In this document: positions 42,469 through 49,877 of the stretch, piece by piece | How the letters are laid out: each line of letters opens with the position of its first letter | Numbering within the stretch: position 1 is the first letter of the stretch | NCBI GenBank assembly: GCA_002393945.1 | Contig: DGSO01000013.1 | Coordinates: 62,001 to 126,000, forward strand | From: Bacteroidales bacterium UBA4360 | GTDB taxonomy: Bacteria > Bacteroidota > Bacteroidia > Bacteroidales > UBA932 | DNA length: 64,000 nt | Direction of reading: 5' to 3' | Position numbers and translations under genes: made by a program | The notes under the pieces: model-generated | Seen by the model: only the letters and a program-made list of their open reading frames with translations | Database searches by the model: none | What the model was told of the DNA's origin: nothing

Positions 42469-44158
42469 AAATGCCAATGTTCCTTTCAACCGCTTCCAGC
42501 ACTTCTTTTTCCAGAGCCTCTGCCTCTGCGACTATCTCATCGGCACGCTTGAGGAGGGGAGCGGCGGCGGTTTTATCGGCAAGGGAAGCGGAATTGATGC
42601 GGACGTTGAGGCGGGCGCCTTTCACTGCGGCAACCGCGGCGAGGGCAGCTACACCGGCGTCGGATGCCGATGCGGGATTGCCCTTCAGAGCCATCTCGAG
42701 GGCGAGGGGAAGGGCCTTCAGTGAGGCCTCCATCGTCTTCAGGGGCACTTCTGCCGCATAGAGGGTGGCCTCTTCGAGGGCTTCCGAGCGGGCGGCCTTT
42801 TCGGCCTCGGTGGCCTTGGGCATTCCAAGGGCGTCCATTATCTTGTCGAAGGCGGCGGTGTCTTCGTCGACGAGGCCGATGAGCTCGTCAAGCACGGCCT
42901 GGCCTTTCTCTGCGACGTCGGAGAACTCTTTCCAGCGGCTGTCCCAGCCTCTCTTGTGGGCCGAAAGGTTGGCAACCATTGTGGCAAGGGCTGCACCGAA
43001 GGCGCCCATCGCTGCCGATACGCTGCCTCCGCCGGGGGCCGCCGATTCTGATGCGGTCTCGCGGGCGAAGCTTTCAAGGGTTAGGCCTGCAAGGGGTTTG
43101 ACGTCGTCATTTATAAGGTATTCGATGACCTTTTCTTCGGGTTTGAAGGGCTTGAGGTCGTCGAGGGACATGCTCTTGACGGCGATTTTCACTATCTCCT
43201 CTTCGCTGATTCCAAGGGATCGCTGCTGTTTTTCGAGGTAATATCGGCCCGCTTCGATGAGGACTTTCTTGGGCACGAGGCCTACGATTTCTGCGCCGGT
43301 GACCCTGAGGCCCCTTGCCGCTGCCTTTGCCGACACTTCTTCAAAGGCGACGTGAAGGGGAGTGGCGTCGATGTCCGTGATGTTCATGGACACCTGGGCA
43401 ATGCCGTATTCGTCTATGTACCAGCCGATGGCCTTGCAGCCCTTGAGGGTGCCCGGGATCCAGATCTGGTTCCCGTTTTCGTCCTTGAGGAGTTTTCCGG
43501 TGAGGGAGCCGCCTTCACGGGCCTTGCGGCCTTTCTCCCTTACGTCGAAGGCCACGGCCATGGCCCTTCTGGTGGAGGTGGTGTTGAGGTTGAAGTTGAC
43601 GGCTACGAGGAAGTTCCTGGCTCCTACGTTGGTGGCGCCGCACCTGGCTATGTCTTCGGTGTACTCGCCGGCGCCGAAATCGGGCTGCTTTCCGGGAGTT
43701 ACCATCTTGTTCGGGAGGGCTTCGTATTCGCCTTCACGGCACACGGCAAGGTTCTTCCTTTCAGGTGTCCTTGCGGCGGCTTCATACAGATAGCAGGGGA
43801 TTCCCAGCTCCTTCCAGAGGCGTTCTGCCGTGTCGGTTGCTATTTTTGCACATTCTTCCAGCGTTATTCCGGCAACGGGAATGAAGGGGAGCACATCGGT
43901 GGCGCCGCTTCTGGGGTGTGCGCCGTGATGCTGTCTCATGTCGATTAGTTCCTTGGCTTTGGCGGCACCCTTTACGGCTGCTTCCTGAACAGGCTCCGGC
44001 TCTCCTACGAACGTGACTACGGTACGGTTTGTGGCCTCGCCTGGGTCTACGTCAAGGACCTTGATTCCTTCTACGCTTTTGATTGCGTCAACTATTGCGT
44101 CGATGATCTTTCTGTCCCTGCCTTCACTGAAGTTCGGGACGCATTCTACGAGTCTCAT
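42467..44158 (-). CDS. ftcD: Bifunctional glutamate formimidoyltransferase / formimidoyl-THF cyclodeaminase
   Basis: Finishes histidine degradation: moves the formimino group of formiminoglutamate to tetrahydrofolate, then cyclodeaminates it to 5,10-methenyl-THF plus ammonia. The 563-residue protein joins an N-terminal transferase domain (about 1-325; catalytic His81 in HHGAHPRSGATD) to a C-terminal Ala-rich helical cyclodeaminase domain (about 365-563; TASESAAPGGGSVSA). The fused form is the animal-type arrangement also found in many Bacteroidetes. First gene of the hut operon; a promoter and a perfect palindrome lie upstream. Confidence 0.96.
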   Translation of the reverse strand: MRLVECVPNFSEGRDRKIIDAIVDAIKSVEGIKVLDVDPGEATNRTVVTFVGEPEPVQEAAVKGAAKAKELIDMRQHHGAHPRSGATDVLPFIPVAGITLEECAKIATDTAERLWKELGIPCYLYEAAARTPERKNLAVCREGEYEALPNKMVTPGKQPDFGAGEYTEDIARCGATNVGARNFLVAVNFNLNTTSTRRAMAVAFDVREKGRKAREGGSLTGKLLKDENGNQIWIPGTLKGCKAIGWYIDEYGIAQVSMNITDIDATPLHVAFEEVSAKAAARGLRVTGAEIVGLVPKKVLIEAGRYYLEKQQRSLGISEEEIVKIAVKSMSLDDLKPFKPEEKVIEYLINDDVKPLAGLTLESFARETASESAAPGGGSVSAAMGAFGAALATMVANLSAHKRGWDSRWKEFSDVAEKGQAVLDELIGLVDEDTAAFDKIMDALGMPKATEAEKAARSEALEEATLYAAEVPLKTMEASLKALPLALEMALKGNPASASDAGVAALAAVAAVKGARLNVRINSASLADKTAAAPLLKRADEIVAEAEALEKEVLEAVERNIGI

Positions 44159-44180
44159 TATCAGTTTTAGTTTTGGTGCA

Positions 44181-44211
44181 TAAAGTTACGGTTTATTTTC
44201 GGGAAGACAAG
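44181..44211 (-). promoter_or_regulatory. Probable promoter of the hut operon
   Basis: Minus-strand TAACTTTA (44181-44188), one base off TAnnTTTG, with CTTG 19 nt upstream (44208-44211). The ftcD ATG is 23 bases downstream. Confidence 0.5.
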
Positions 44212-44231
44212 GATTTTTTTCGGTAAAAACA

Positions 44232-44256
44232 AATTTTGGCAAGGCTTGCCAAAATT
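44232..44256. promoter_or_regulatory. Perfect 25-bp palindrome, candidate operator
   Basis: AATTTTGGCAAG and its exact complement on either side of one central G. It lies between the divergent hut and HNH promoters, 20 bases upstream of the hut -33 element and 23 bases before the HNH -7 box, with no T-tract, so an operator is more likely than a terminator. Confidence 0.6.
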
Positions 44257-44279
44257 AGGCTGATTGTAAGCTGTGGGAT

Positions 44280-44287
44280 TACTTTTG
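44280..44287 (+). promoter_or_regulatory. -7 box of HNH gene promoter
   Basis: TACTTTTG fits TAnnTTTG, 24 bases before the ATG at 44312. The palindrome at 44232-44256 ends where its -33 element should lie. Confidence 0.5.
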
Positions 44288-44311
44288 TGAAAAACTTAAA
44301 GGACAATGCTT

Positions 44312-44707
44312 ATGAAACGTCAAAACAATTATCGCGAGCGTCTTCTGAAGGATGCCGCCGGAGCCTGCATTTACTGCGGCCGCCCCCTTACCGCTGAATC
44401 TATGGAAATCGACCACATCGTCCCCCGCAGCAAAGGAGGGACAGGGGATTATGACAATCTGGTATGTTCCTGCCCGCGCTGCAATGCGCTCAAAGGGAAC
44501 AAGGATGCCGGAGAGTTCGTGGATTCCATGTCTCCCAGGAAACAGCTCAGCTACGAAAACCGCCTTACAGAGCTGTTTATGCAGGGTAAACTGTCCGGCC
44601 GGAAGTGGGATCTCCTGGACCCAATACCGGAGGAACCAAAGACTGACAGAATGGCAGTTTGTGCTCCATGGCAGATAATTTGCTATCTTTGCAGCGAATT
44701 TTATTGA
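44312..44707 (+). CDS. Small HNH endonuclease
   Basis: A 131-residue HNH nuclease. It has a zinc-binding CIYCGRPL (about 19-26), the core IDHIVPRSKGG (about 35-45), then NLVCSCPRCNALKGNKD (about 51-67) with the second Cys pair, Asn and Lys of the HNH finger. The domain takes up the first 80 residues. I prefer the ATG at 44312, preceded by AAAGGA at 8 nt, over the one at 44306. The last codons overlap the grpE promoter, and its stop lies two bases before the grpE ATG. Role unknown; stand-alone HNH genes can be housekeeping or mobile-element relics. Confidence 0.85.
   Translation: MKRQNNYRERLLKDAAGACIYCGRPLTAESMEIDHIVPRSKGGTGDYDNLVCSCPRCNALKGNKDAGEFVDSMSPRKQLSYENRLTELFMQGKLSGRKWDLLDPIPEEPKTDRMAVCAPWQIICYLCSEFY
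44694..44701 (+). promoter_or_regulatory. -7 box of grpE-dnaJ promoter
   Basis: TATCTTTG inside the last codons of the HNH gene, eight bases before the grpE ATG. No good -33 TTTG at 19-21 nt; a different sigma factor for heat-shock control is possible. Confidence 0.5.
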
Positions 44708-44709
44708 TT

Positions 44710-45282
44710 ATGGCAGAGAAAAAGATAAAAGAAGGGGTGCATGACAGCAAACACCTGGCAGCACTTGAAGCCCGTATCGAGGGGCTGAACGAACAGTTGG
44801 AAGAGGCAAAGGCAGCTTCCGGTGAGGCAGAGAAAAAAGTCAAGGAAGCAGAGGAAAAGGCAGATGCGGCAAAGGCCGATTATCTGCGCCTCATGGCCGA
44901 ATTCGACACCTTCCGCCGCCGTACGGCAGAGGAGAAGCTGGCACTTGTCAGCAGCGCATCGGCAGATACGATAAAAGGCCTGCTGCCCATTTTGGATGAC
45001 TGTGAAATTGCCCTCGACGCCCTTGAAAAGAGTTCAGACAGCGCCGCCGCAAAGGAGGGGACTGAGATGATATTCACCAAGCTTACATCTTATCTCAAGG
45101 GAAAAGGCCTTGAAAGGATTGAAGCAAAAGGACAGGAATTCGATACAGAGCTGCATGAAGCTGTTACTACCTTCCCTGCTCCCTCAGAGGAGCTCAAGGG
45201 GAAGGTTATTGATGTGGTTCAGACCGGCTACACCCTCGGAGGAAAGGTTCTCCGCTATGCAAAAGTTGTTGTAGGAGCATAA
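44710..45282 (+). CDS. grpE: Nucleotide exchange factor GrpE
   Basis: Co-chaperone that releases ADP from DnaK. The 190-residue protein has the long N-terminal coiled coil (about 15-60, Glu/Lys/Ala-rich), the conserved YLRLMAEFDTFRRRTAEEK (about 57-75), and the C-terminal beta domain with GQEFDTELHEAVTT and VVQTGYTLGGKVLRYAKVVV. I take the ATG at 44710 that directly follows the HNH stop. dnaJ starts four bases after its end, a heat-shock operon without dnaK here. Confidence 0.95.
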   Translation: MAEKKIKEGVHDSKHLAALEARIEGLNEQLEEAKAASGEAEKKVKEAEEKADAAKADYLRLMAEFDTFRRRTAEEKLALVSSASADTIKGLLPILDDCEIALDALEKSSDSAAAKEGTEMIFTKLTSYLKGKGLERIEAKGQEFDTELHEAVTTFPAPSEELKGKVIDVVQTGYTLGGKVLRYAKVVVGA

Positions 45283-45286
45283 TATT

Positions 45287-46477
45287 ATGGCAGCAAAGAG
45301 AGATTACTACGAAGTCCTTGGAGTGGACAAGAAGGCGTCTGCAGATGAGATCAAGTCTGCATACCGCAAACTTGCCCTCAAATGGCATCCGGACCGTTGG
45401 GTAAACGGCACTGACGCCGAAAAGAAGACCGCTGAGGATAACTTCAAGGAAGCGGCCGAGGCCTATTCCATCCTTTCAGACCCGGACAAGCGCGCCAAAT
45501 ACGACCAGTTCGGTTTTGCTGCAGACCAGATGGGCGGAGGCGGAGCCGGCGGCTTCGACTTCGGCGGAATGGACATCAACGACTTCCTGCGTAACATATT
45601 CGGCGGTGGATTCGGCTTCGATTTCGGCGGCGGTTTCAGCGGCTTTGGCGGCGGTTCCTCTTCGGAATCCGGCACCAGGGTTGCTCGTGGGCGTGATATT
45701 CGTACCAGCGTCAAACTCACCCTTGAAGAGATTGCAACGGGCTGTGACAAGGATGTGTCCATAGAGAGGGCGCGTCCATGTCCGGACTGCGGCGGCAAGG
45801 GAACCAAGAACAGTTCTGACATCAAGACTTGTCCTACCTGTAACGGTCAGGGCCGCGTAAGACAGCAGGCAAGGTCGCTCTTCGGCATGGGATATACTAT
45901 CAGTACCTGTCCTCAGTGCCAGGGTGCCGGAACCATCATTACCAATCCTTGCCGCAGGTGTAACGGAACCGGACTCGAACGCCGCAGGGAAACAGTGAGG
46001 GTTCACATCCCGGCAGGCGTGGAGGACGGAATGCAGATAACCGTACGCGGAGAAGGCCATGCTGCAGCCCACGGAGGCGTAAGCGGAGACCTGCTTGTGG
46101 TCATTGCCCAGCAGCCTCATCCCCAGCTCCAGAGAGACGGCAACAACCTCTTCTACACTACCACGATTTCCGTCATGGATGCACTCCTCGGCACGGAAGT
46201 GTCCATTCCATGCCTTGACGGCAGCTACAAGGTAAAGGTTGAACCCGGAACCCAGTCCGGAACCGTCGTCAAACTGCGCGGCAAGGGCCTCCCGAGTGTT
46301 CAGGGATATGGTCGCGGCACAGGAGACATGTACGTGAAATTCCAGGTCTGGGTCCCTCACAAACTCTCAAGGGAAGAGCGCGAGACCTTTGAAAGAATGC
46401 GTTTCAGTTCGTCCTTTAAACCGGATCTCACACGGGAAGACAAGAATACCTTCGATAAAGTTAAAAATATTTTCTAA
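45287..46477 (+). CDS. dnaJ: Chaperone DnaJ
   Basis: Hsp40 co-chaperone that delivers substrates to DnaK and stimulates its ATPase. The 396 residues show the J domain (1-72, HPD at 34-36), a Gly/Phe-rich region (about 80-125), four zinc motifs (CPDCGGKG, CPTCNGQG, CPQCQGAG, CRRCNGTG, about 160-230) and the C-terminal substrate-binding domains. It is co-transcribed with grpE. The standard four zinc motifs here contrast with the ten in the membrane protein at 3261-5045. Confidence 0.97.
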   Translation: MAAKRDYYEVLGVDKKASADEIKSAYRKLALKWHPDRWVNGTDAEKKTAEDNFKEAAEAYSILSDPDKRAKYDQFGFAADQMGGGGAGGFDFGGMDINDFLRNIFGGGFGFDFGGGFSGFGGGSSSESGTRVARGRDIRTSVKLTLEEIATGCDKDVSIERARPCPDCGGKGTKNSSDIKTCPTCNGQGRVRQQARSLFGMGYTISTCPQCQGAGTIITNPCRRCNGTGLERRRETVRVHIPAGVEDGMQITVRGEGHAAAHGGVSGDLLVVIAQQPHPQLQRDGNNLFYTTTISVMDALLGTEVSIPCLDGSYKVKVEPGTQSGTVVKLRGKGLPSVQGYGRGTGDMYVKFQVWVPHKLSREERETFERMRFSSSFKPDLTREDKNTFDKVKNIF

Positions 46478-46482
46478 AAAGT

Positions 46483-46513
46483 TTTGGAACTTTGGGAAAA
46501 GTTTGTACCTTTG
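46483..46513 (+). promoter_or_regulatory. Promoter of rplS
   Basis: TTTG (46483-46486), 19-nt spacer, TACCTTTG (46506-46513): full Bacteroides consensus right after the dnaJ stop. The leader to the rplS ATG is about 60 nt. Confidence 0.8.
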
Positions 46514-46580
46514 CAGTCCCAAAACAAGCAACCTCTTGTCAGGAGCCAAACCGCAAAGTTGCATTTAGAGAATTAGAATT

Positions 46581-46949
46581 ATGGATTTGATTAAACTTGC
46601 AGAGCAGGCTTTCAATAATGAGAAAGCAGCCTCCTACCCGGATTTCAAGGCCGGTGACACTGTCACCGTTACCTATAGAATCAAGGAAGGTGATAAGGAG
46701 AGACTCCAGAAGTTCCGTGGAGTAGTTATTCAGATAAAGGGTATGGATCCCTTCACCCGTACTTTCACAGTACGCAAAATCGCCAGCGGCGTGGGTGTTG
46801 AAAGAATCTTCCCTTATCAGTCACCGTTCATTGACAGCATTGAGGTTAACAAGAATGGTAAGGTCCGTCGCGCACGCATCTTCTACCTCCGTGACCTCAC
46901 CGGCAAGAAGGCCCGCATCAAAGAGAAGGTCTACGTTGCTGAAAAATAA
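46581..46949 (+). CDS. rplS: Ribosomal protein L19
   Basis: 50S subunit protein at the 30S interface. The 122-residue product contains the family's FKAGDTVTVTYRIKEGDKER (23-42), the KFRGVVIQIKG (44-54) and TVRKIASGVGVERIFP (about 63-78) segments, and ends with the basic tail RARIFYLRDLTGKKARIKEK. Length is normal. It has its own consensus promoter and a tRNA-Arg follows 26 bases after the stop, probably on the same transcript. Confidence 0.98.
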   Translation: MDLIKLAEQAFNNEKAASYPDFKAGDTVTVTYRIKEGDKERLQKFRGVVIQIKGMDPFTRTFTVRKIASGVGVERIFPYQSPFIDSIEVNKNGKVRRARIFYLRDLTGKKARIKEKVYVAEK

Positions 46950-46975
46950 AAGAGCGGCCTAAGGCCCTCCAAACG

Positions 46976-47049
46976 GCTCCTTAGCTCAATTGAATAGAGC
47001 ATTTGACTACGGATCAAAAGGTTACAGGTTTGAGTCCTGTAGGAGTCAC
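46976..47049 (+). tRNA. tRNA-Arg (ACG)
   Basis: Complete cloverleaf: acceptor GGCTCCT pairs with AGGAGTC (one G-T pair), anticodon stem TTTGA/TCAAA with loop CTACGGA, anticodon ACG, T-arm ACAGG/CCTGT, A73. The usual target of the A34-to-inosine deaminase TadA. An imperfect copy of its 3' end recurs at 56490-56502. Confidence 0.95.
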
Positions 47050-47050
47050 C
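47038..47050 (+). repeat. Left att-like repeat (3' end of tRNA-Arg)
   Basis: CTGTAGGAGTCAC at the tRNA-Arg 3' end matches CTGTTGGAGTCAC at 56490-56502 in 12 of 13 positions. Together they bracket the accessory genes between 47.1 and 56.5 kb. Confidence 0.4.
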
Positions 47051-47053
47051 TCG

Positions 47054-47093
47054 AAACGCCCTCAGACATAGTTCTGGGGGCGTTTCTTTTATT
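47054..47093 (+). terminator. Terminator after tRNA-Arg
   Basis: Fourteen-position stem with one G-T pair (47054-47067 with 47074-47087), 6-nt loop and a T-rich tail. Confidence 0.85.
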
Positions 47094-47152
47094 ATCTGTA
47101 CCACCGAATTATTTGACACATTGCCTCTATCCAACCTTATAATCTGGAACCA

Positions 47153-47641
47153 TTATAGCCTTTCTATAACAGGGTCTGTGAACTTGGGCATCCCGGAGAT
47201 GGCGTTCACCTCCTTGTGGAAGGACTCGATATCCTTGATGCCCGCGTAGTCCTTTATGTCTATACGCCGCTTCCTGCCTTCGGTGAGCGATACTACTATG
47301 CGTAAGAAGCGGTTTTCGATTCCCTCACCTCTCACTCCGCCGCCCGAGGGTCTTTCACAATAGTGAATATAGCAGCTGTCGATAGCGTCAGAGGGAATCA
47401 ATTCCCCATCGGCAGTCTTTATTCCCTCAGGTGAAATCTCTACCGTGAGTGAAGACTTCCTCCTCTCCCGAAGGAAGACAATGCCGCAGATGACCGCTAA
47501 CGCTACGAAGATGGCAATGAAGAAGACATAAACAGGATGATCGGCCATAAAGCCGATAAAGATTGCGGCCGCAAGGGCGGCAATGGCCACGATGGCGCTC
47601 ACTGTCATCATTCCGCGGCGGTGAGTAAGGACTATTTCCAT
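47153..47641 (-). CDS. Small membrane protein, possibly PH-like
   Basis: A 162-residue protein of unknown function. Two hydrophobic helices near the N-terminus (about residues 12-32 and 36-57) are followed by a basic RERRKSS stretch and a cytoplasmic domain (about 62-162) of alternating beta strands with the pattern LTVEISPEGIKTADGELIP, which recalls bacterial PH-like domains but without a diagnostic motif. First gene at the left end of the island, 33 bases downstream of the TRLEY-repeat membrane protein on the same strand, so it may form an operon with it. Confidence 0.65.
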   Translation of the reverse strand: MEIVLTHRRGMMTVSAIVAIAALAAAIFIGFMADHPVYVFFIAIFVALAVICGIVFLRERRKSSLTVEISPEGIKTADGELIPSDAIDSCYIHYCERPSGGGVRGEGIENRFLRIVVSLTEGRKRRIDIKDYAGIKDIESFHKEVNAISGMPKFTDPVIERL

Positions 47642-47674
47642 ATGTCAGAATATACTATGTGGTTTAATGGGCTA

Positions 47675-49111
47675 TTAATATGTCATAGCGGCATAGATGA
47701 AGAATCCGAGTATAAGGGCGATACATACAGGAATGACCCATCCCCAGCGCTTGGCATCGTCCATGAGGTCAAGGTCCAGGCACAGGTTCTTTTTCTTTGC
47801 CGCAACTATCCAGATTACAAGGAAGAGGGCTGAAGCTCCAAGGAAAGTCCAGCTGGGGTATTCCACCCCTCCGCAAATAAATCCCACCAGCCTGTTCACG
47901 AGTTTCGCAATCTGGTAGGTGGCCGATGAGAACAGCAGGCCGAAGCAGAGAAGGACTCTCCATAGGTTATACCTGCCGGGAATCCGAGGCTGATATCCAC
48001 GTGTTATCCTGAAGATAGCACTGTAGATGATGAAAAGCGGTATGGCGGCGGTTCCGCCTGCAGCATCGGTCTTCCCTCTTTTAAGTAAGAAAGCCGACAC
48101 GGCAAGGAAGAGGACCGACACCACTACGGCTCCCACTATGATGAGGGCATTGCTTCTCTTTCGGTCGGCTTCCGCAGGGATGCCGGAATCCTTTTGGGAA
48201 TCAGACCCGAAGAGGTCCTCGTCAAGGATATCCTTCTCGTAGGGGACAGGAATGCCGTGGGTCTTGAGATACTCGTTTCTCCGGCGTATGGAATATGCCG
48301 TGGTGTCTTCCACGCTCACCTTGGGGTTATGCTCGAACATATAGTATTCGAGCCTTGTCGGGTTATAGATTGGGTCGTCCCCTGAGATGGTCTTGCTGAG
48401 GGAGCGGACGTGATTGCTGGCGGTTTTTACCTCCTCGCGGGCCTCGGAGGGGGAAAAGGGCTTCGAGGTGTCCCAACTGACGGCGGCATTGTCGCTCCCG
48501 GGTGTCTCATACGGGAGGGGGAGGTCGTGTTCCTTGAGGTACTGGTTGCGCATCCTGGAAGCATACTCGAAAGGCGTTTCTCTGATGTACCTTTCATCGT
48601 AGTAGAAGAGCCAGTACTCGAGCCGAGTAGGGTCATTGATTGGATCTTCGGGTTTGATGGTGCCTCCGTGGTTCATGTACTCGCGAGCCTTGTCGTACTC
48701 GCTCTTGGCCTCATGAACGGAACGTCCCTTGATCTCAACGCTCTCCTTGACAACTACGGGGAGGTCGGTTCCCTCGTCCCAGATAATCTTTCTCGGGACG
48801 CCCTCGAGGGGGATCTCCTTCACCACGGTCCTTTCATAAATGTCAAATACGCAGAGAACCAGAGGGACGATGCCGTAGCCTTCCAGTTCATCGTCGAGGG
48901 CGGGGAAGGTCCCTTCCGGATACTTGTTCGCAACGAAACATATCCTGGAGTGGCTGGGGCTCAGGCGCATCTTTTCAGTGAAACTGTGCACGAAGTGATA
49001 GTTGTCGAAGGTTTTCACCTCAATGTCATTGATGAACAGCACGAGCTCGTCGGTTTGGACGAGTCCGCTTTCGCCTAGGCCTCGTATGTCCTGTTGGAAA
49101 TCCAGTTTCAT
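47675..49111 (-). CDS. Membrane protein with two TRLEY repeats
   Basis: A 478-residue protein of no family I recognise. Residues 1-145 form an N-terminal domain that resembles the one in the protein at 49177-49863. Two copies of a 50-residue unit follow (about 154-203 and 244-293) with the core DPTRLEYW.FYYDERYI or NPTRLEYYMFEHNP and the end Y(L)K.H..P.PYE. Then come a charged linker and about five transmembrane helices (about 322-475). No signal peptide, so the repeats should be cytoplasmic. Residues 154-296 match nearly the whole soluble part of the protein at 54601-55209. It is divergent from 49177-49863. Confidence 0.8.
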   Translation of the reverse strand: MKLDFQQDIRGLGESGLVQTDELVLFINDIEVKTFDNYHFVHSFTEKMRLSPSHSRICFVANKYPEGTFPALDDELEGYGIVPLVLCVFDIYERTVVKEIPLEGVPRKIIWDEGTDLPVVVKESVEIKGRSVHEAKSEYDKAREYMNHGGTIKPEDPINDPTRLEYWLFYYDERYIRETPFEYASRMRNQYLKEHDLPLPYETPGSDNAAVSWDTSKPFSPSEAREEVKTASNHVRSLSKTISGDDPIYNPTRLEYYMFEHNPKVSVEDTTAYSIRRRNEYLKTHGIPVPYEKDILDEDLFGSDSQKDSGIPAEADRKRSNALIIVGAVVVSVLFLAVSAFLLKRGKTDAAGGTAAIPLFIIYSAIFRITRGYQPRIPGRYNLWRVLLCFGLLFSSATYQIAKLVNRLVGFICGGVEYPSWTFLGASALFLVIWIVAAKKKNLCLDLDLMDDAKRWGWVIPVCIALILGFFIYAAMTY

Positions 49112-49144
49112 GTCGCTAATATACGAATATTATATGAAAATCTG

Positions 49145-49152
49145 TATATTTG
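49145..49152 (+). promoter_or_regulatory. -7 box upstream of the 49177 gene
   Basis: TATATTTG, consensus -7, 24 bases before the ATG at 49177. It argues against translation from the upstream TTG at 49150. Confidence 0.5.
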
Positions 49153-49176
49153 CGGGAGTATCAGATAGTTCCTTTC

Positions 49177-49863
49177 ATGAAGACCCCCGTAACTGTCCTT
49201 CCTTCATACCCTGTTTCCCCAGATGGTTATTTCCGTTTCGACCAGTCCCGTCACGCCGACCCGGAAAGCGGCCGGGAGGAGATACTCCCTTGGGTTTACT
49301 ACAGGGAAGATCTTGGGGAGGATGTCAACCGTGACGACCGTTATCTGCTTCTCCCTTATGTGTCCGGGTGGCCGTGCTGGAACAAGGGTGATAAGGAGTT
49401 CAACCGATTCTGCTTCCGGGCCAAACTATTTCCCGGAGTGACCTTCCCCGTGTATGCCGATTATCTCAATGAATGCGATGGATATGAAGTCCTTGTCGTT
49501 ATGAACCGAGCGTGCCGTGTGGACAGGGAATACCGTCTTTTCTCCCTCCCGAGCAAGGTCTCGTGGAACGAATCCGGAGACGGTCTCGTTATCGAATGCA
49601 GCTCTCCCGAGGACCGGAAGGCGCGAAGGAAGTATGCCATAAAGGAGTACGAAGCGGCAAAACCGTTCATCGGCGGCGGCCCAGTAGACAAGGACTCCCC
49701 GGTCCATGACAGGACACGCCTTGAAAACTACCTGTATTTCTATGACCCCGCACACTGCGGCCCTGACCCTTTCAAGTACGCGGTAAGGCTCCGTAACCGC
49801 TATCTGGAGGAGATAAAGAGGCCCTGGGAAATCATCTACGATATGGACATATTGGAGGATTAA
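49177..49863 (+). CDS. Soluble protein with one TRLEY repeat
   Basis: A 228-residue protein without signal peptide or membrane helix. Its N-terminal part (to about 150) aligns loosely with the N-terminal domain of the 478-residue neighbour: compare FCFRAKLFPGVTFP with ICFVANKYPEGTFP. The C-terminus holds one diverged repeat (about 172-220): DRTRLENYLYFYDP, then YAVRLRNRYL. It therefore looks like a cytosolic, one-repeat version of the divergent membrane protein. I start it at the ATG at 49177 because the -7 box covers the TTG that would extend it. Function unknown. Confidence 0.75.
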   Translation: MKTPVTVLPSYPVSPDGYFRFDQSRHADPESGREEILPWVYYREDLGEDVNRDDRYLLLPYVSGWPCWNKGDKEFNRFCFRAKLFPGVTFPVYADYLNECDGYEVLVVMNRACRVDREYRLFSLPSKVSWNESGDGLVIECSSPEDRKARRKYAIKEYEAAKPFIGGGPVDKDSPVHDRTRLENYLYFYDPAHCGPDPFKYAVRLRNRYLEEIKRPWEIIYDMDILED

Positions 49864-49877
49864 GGCACTCCATGACA

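Noticed and set aside
41754..42761. Plus-strand open frame of 335 codons crossing hutU, the repeat and ftcD
   Set aside because: It spans two genes on the other strand and the repeat; the translated repeat (SFRAKSRNL) shows it is non-coding.
45476..46360. Minus-strand open frame of 294 codons
   Set aside because: Antisense to dnaJ; no motifs.
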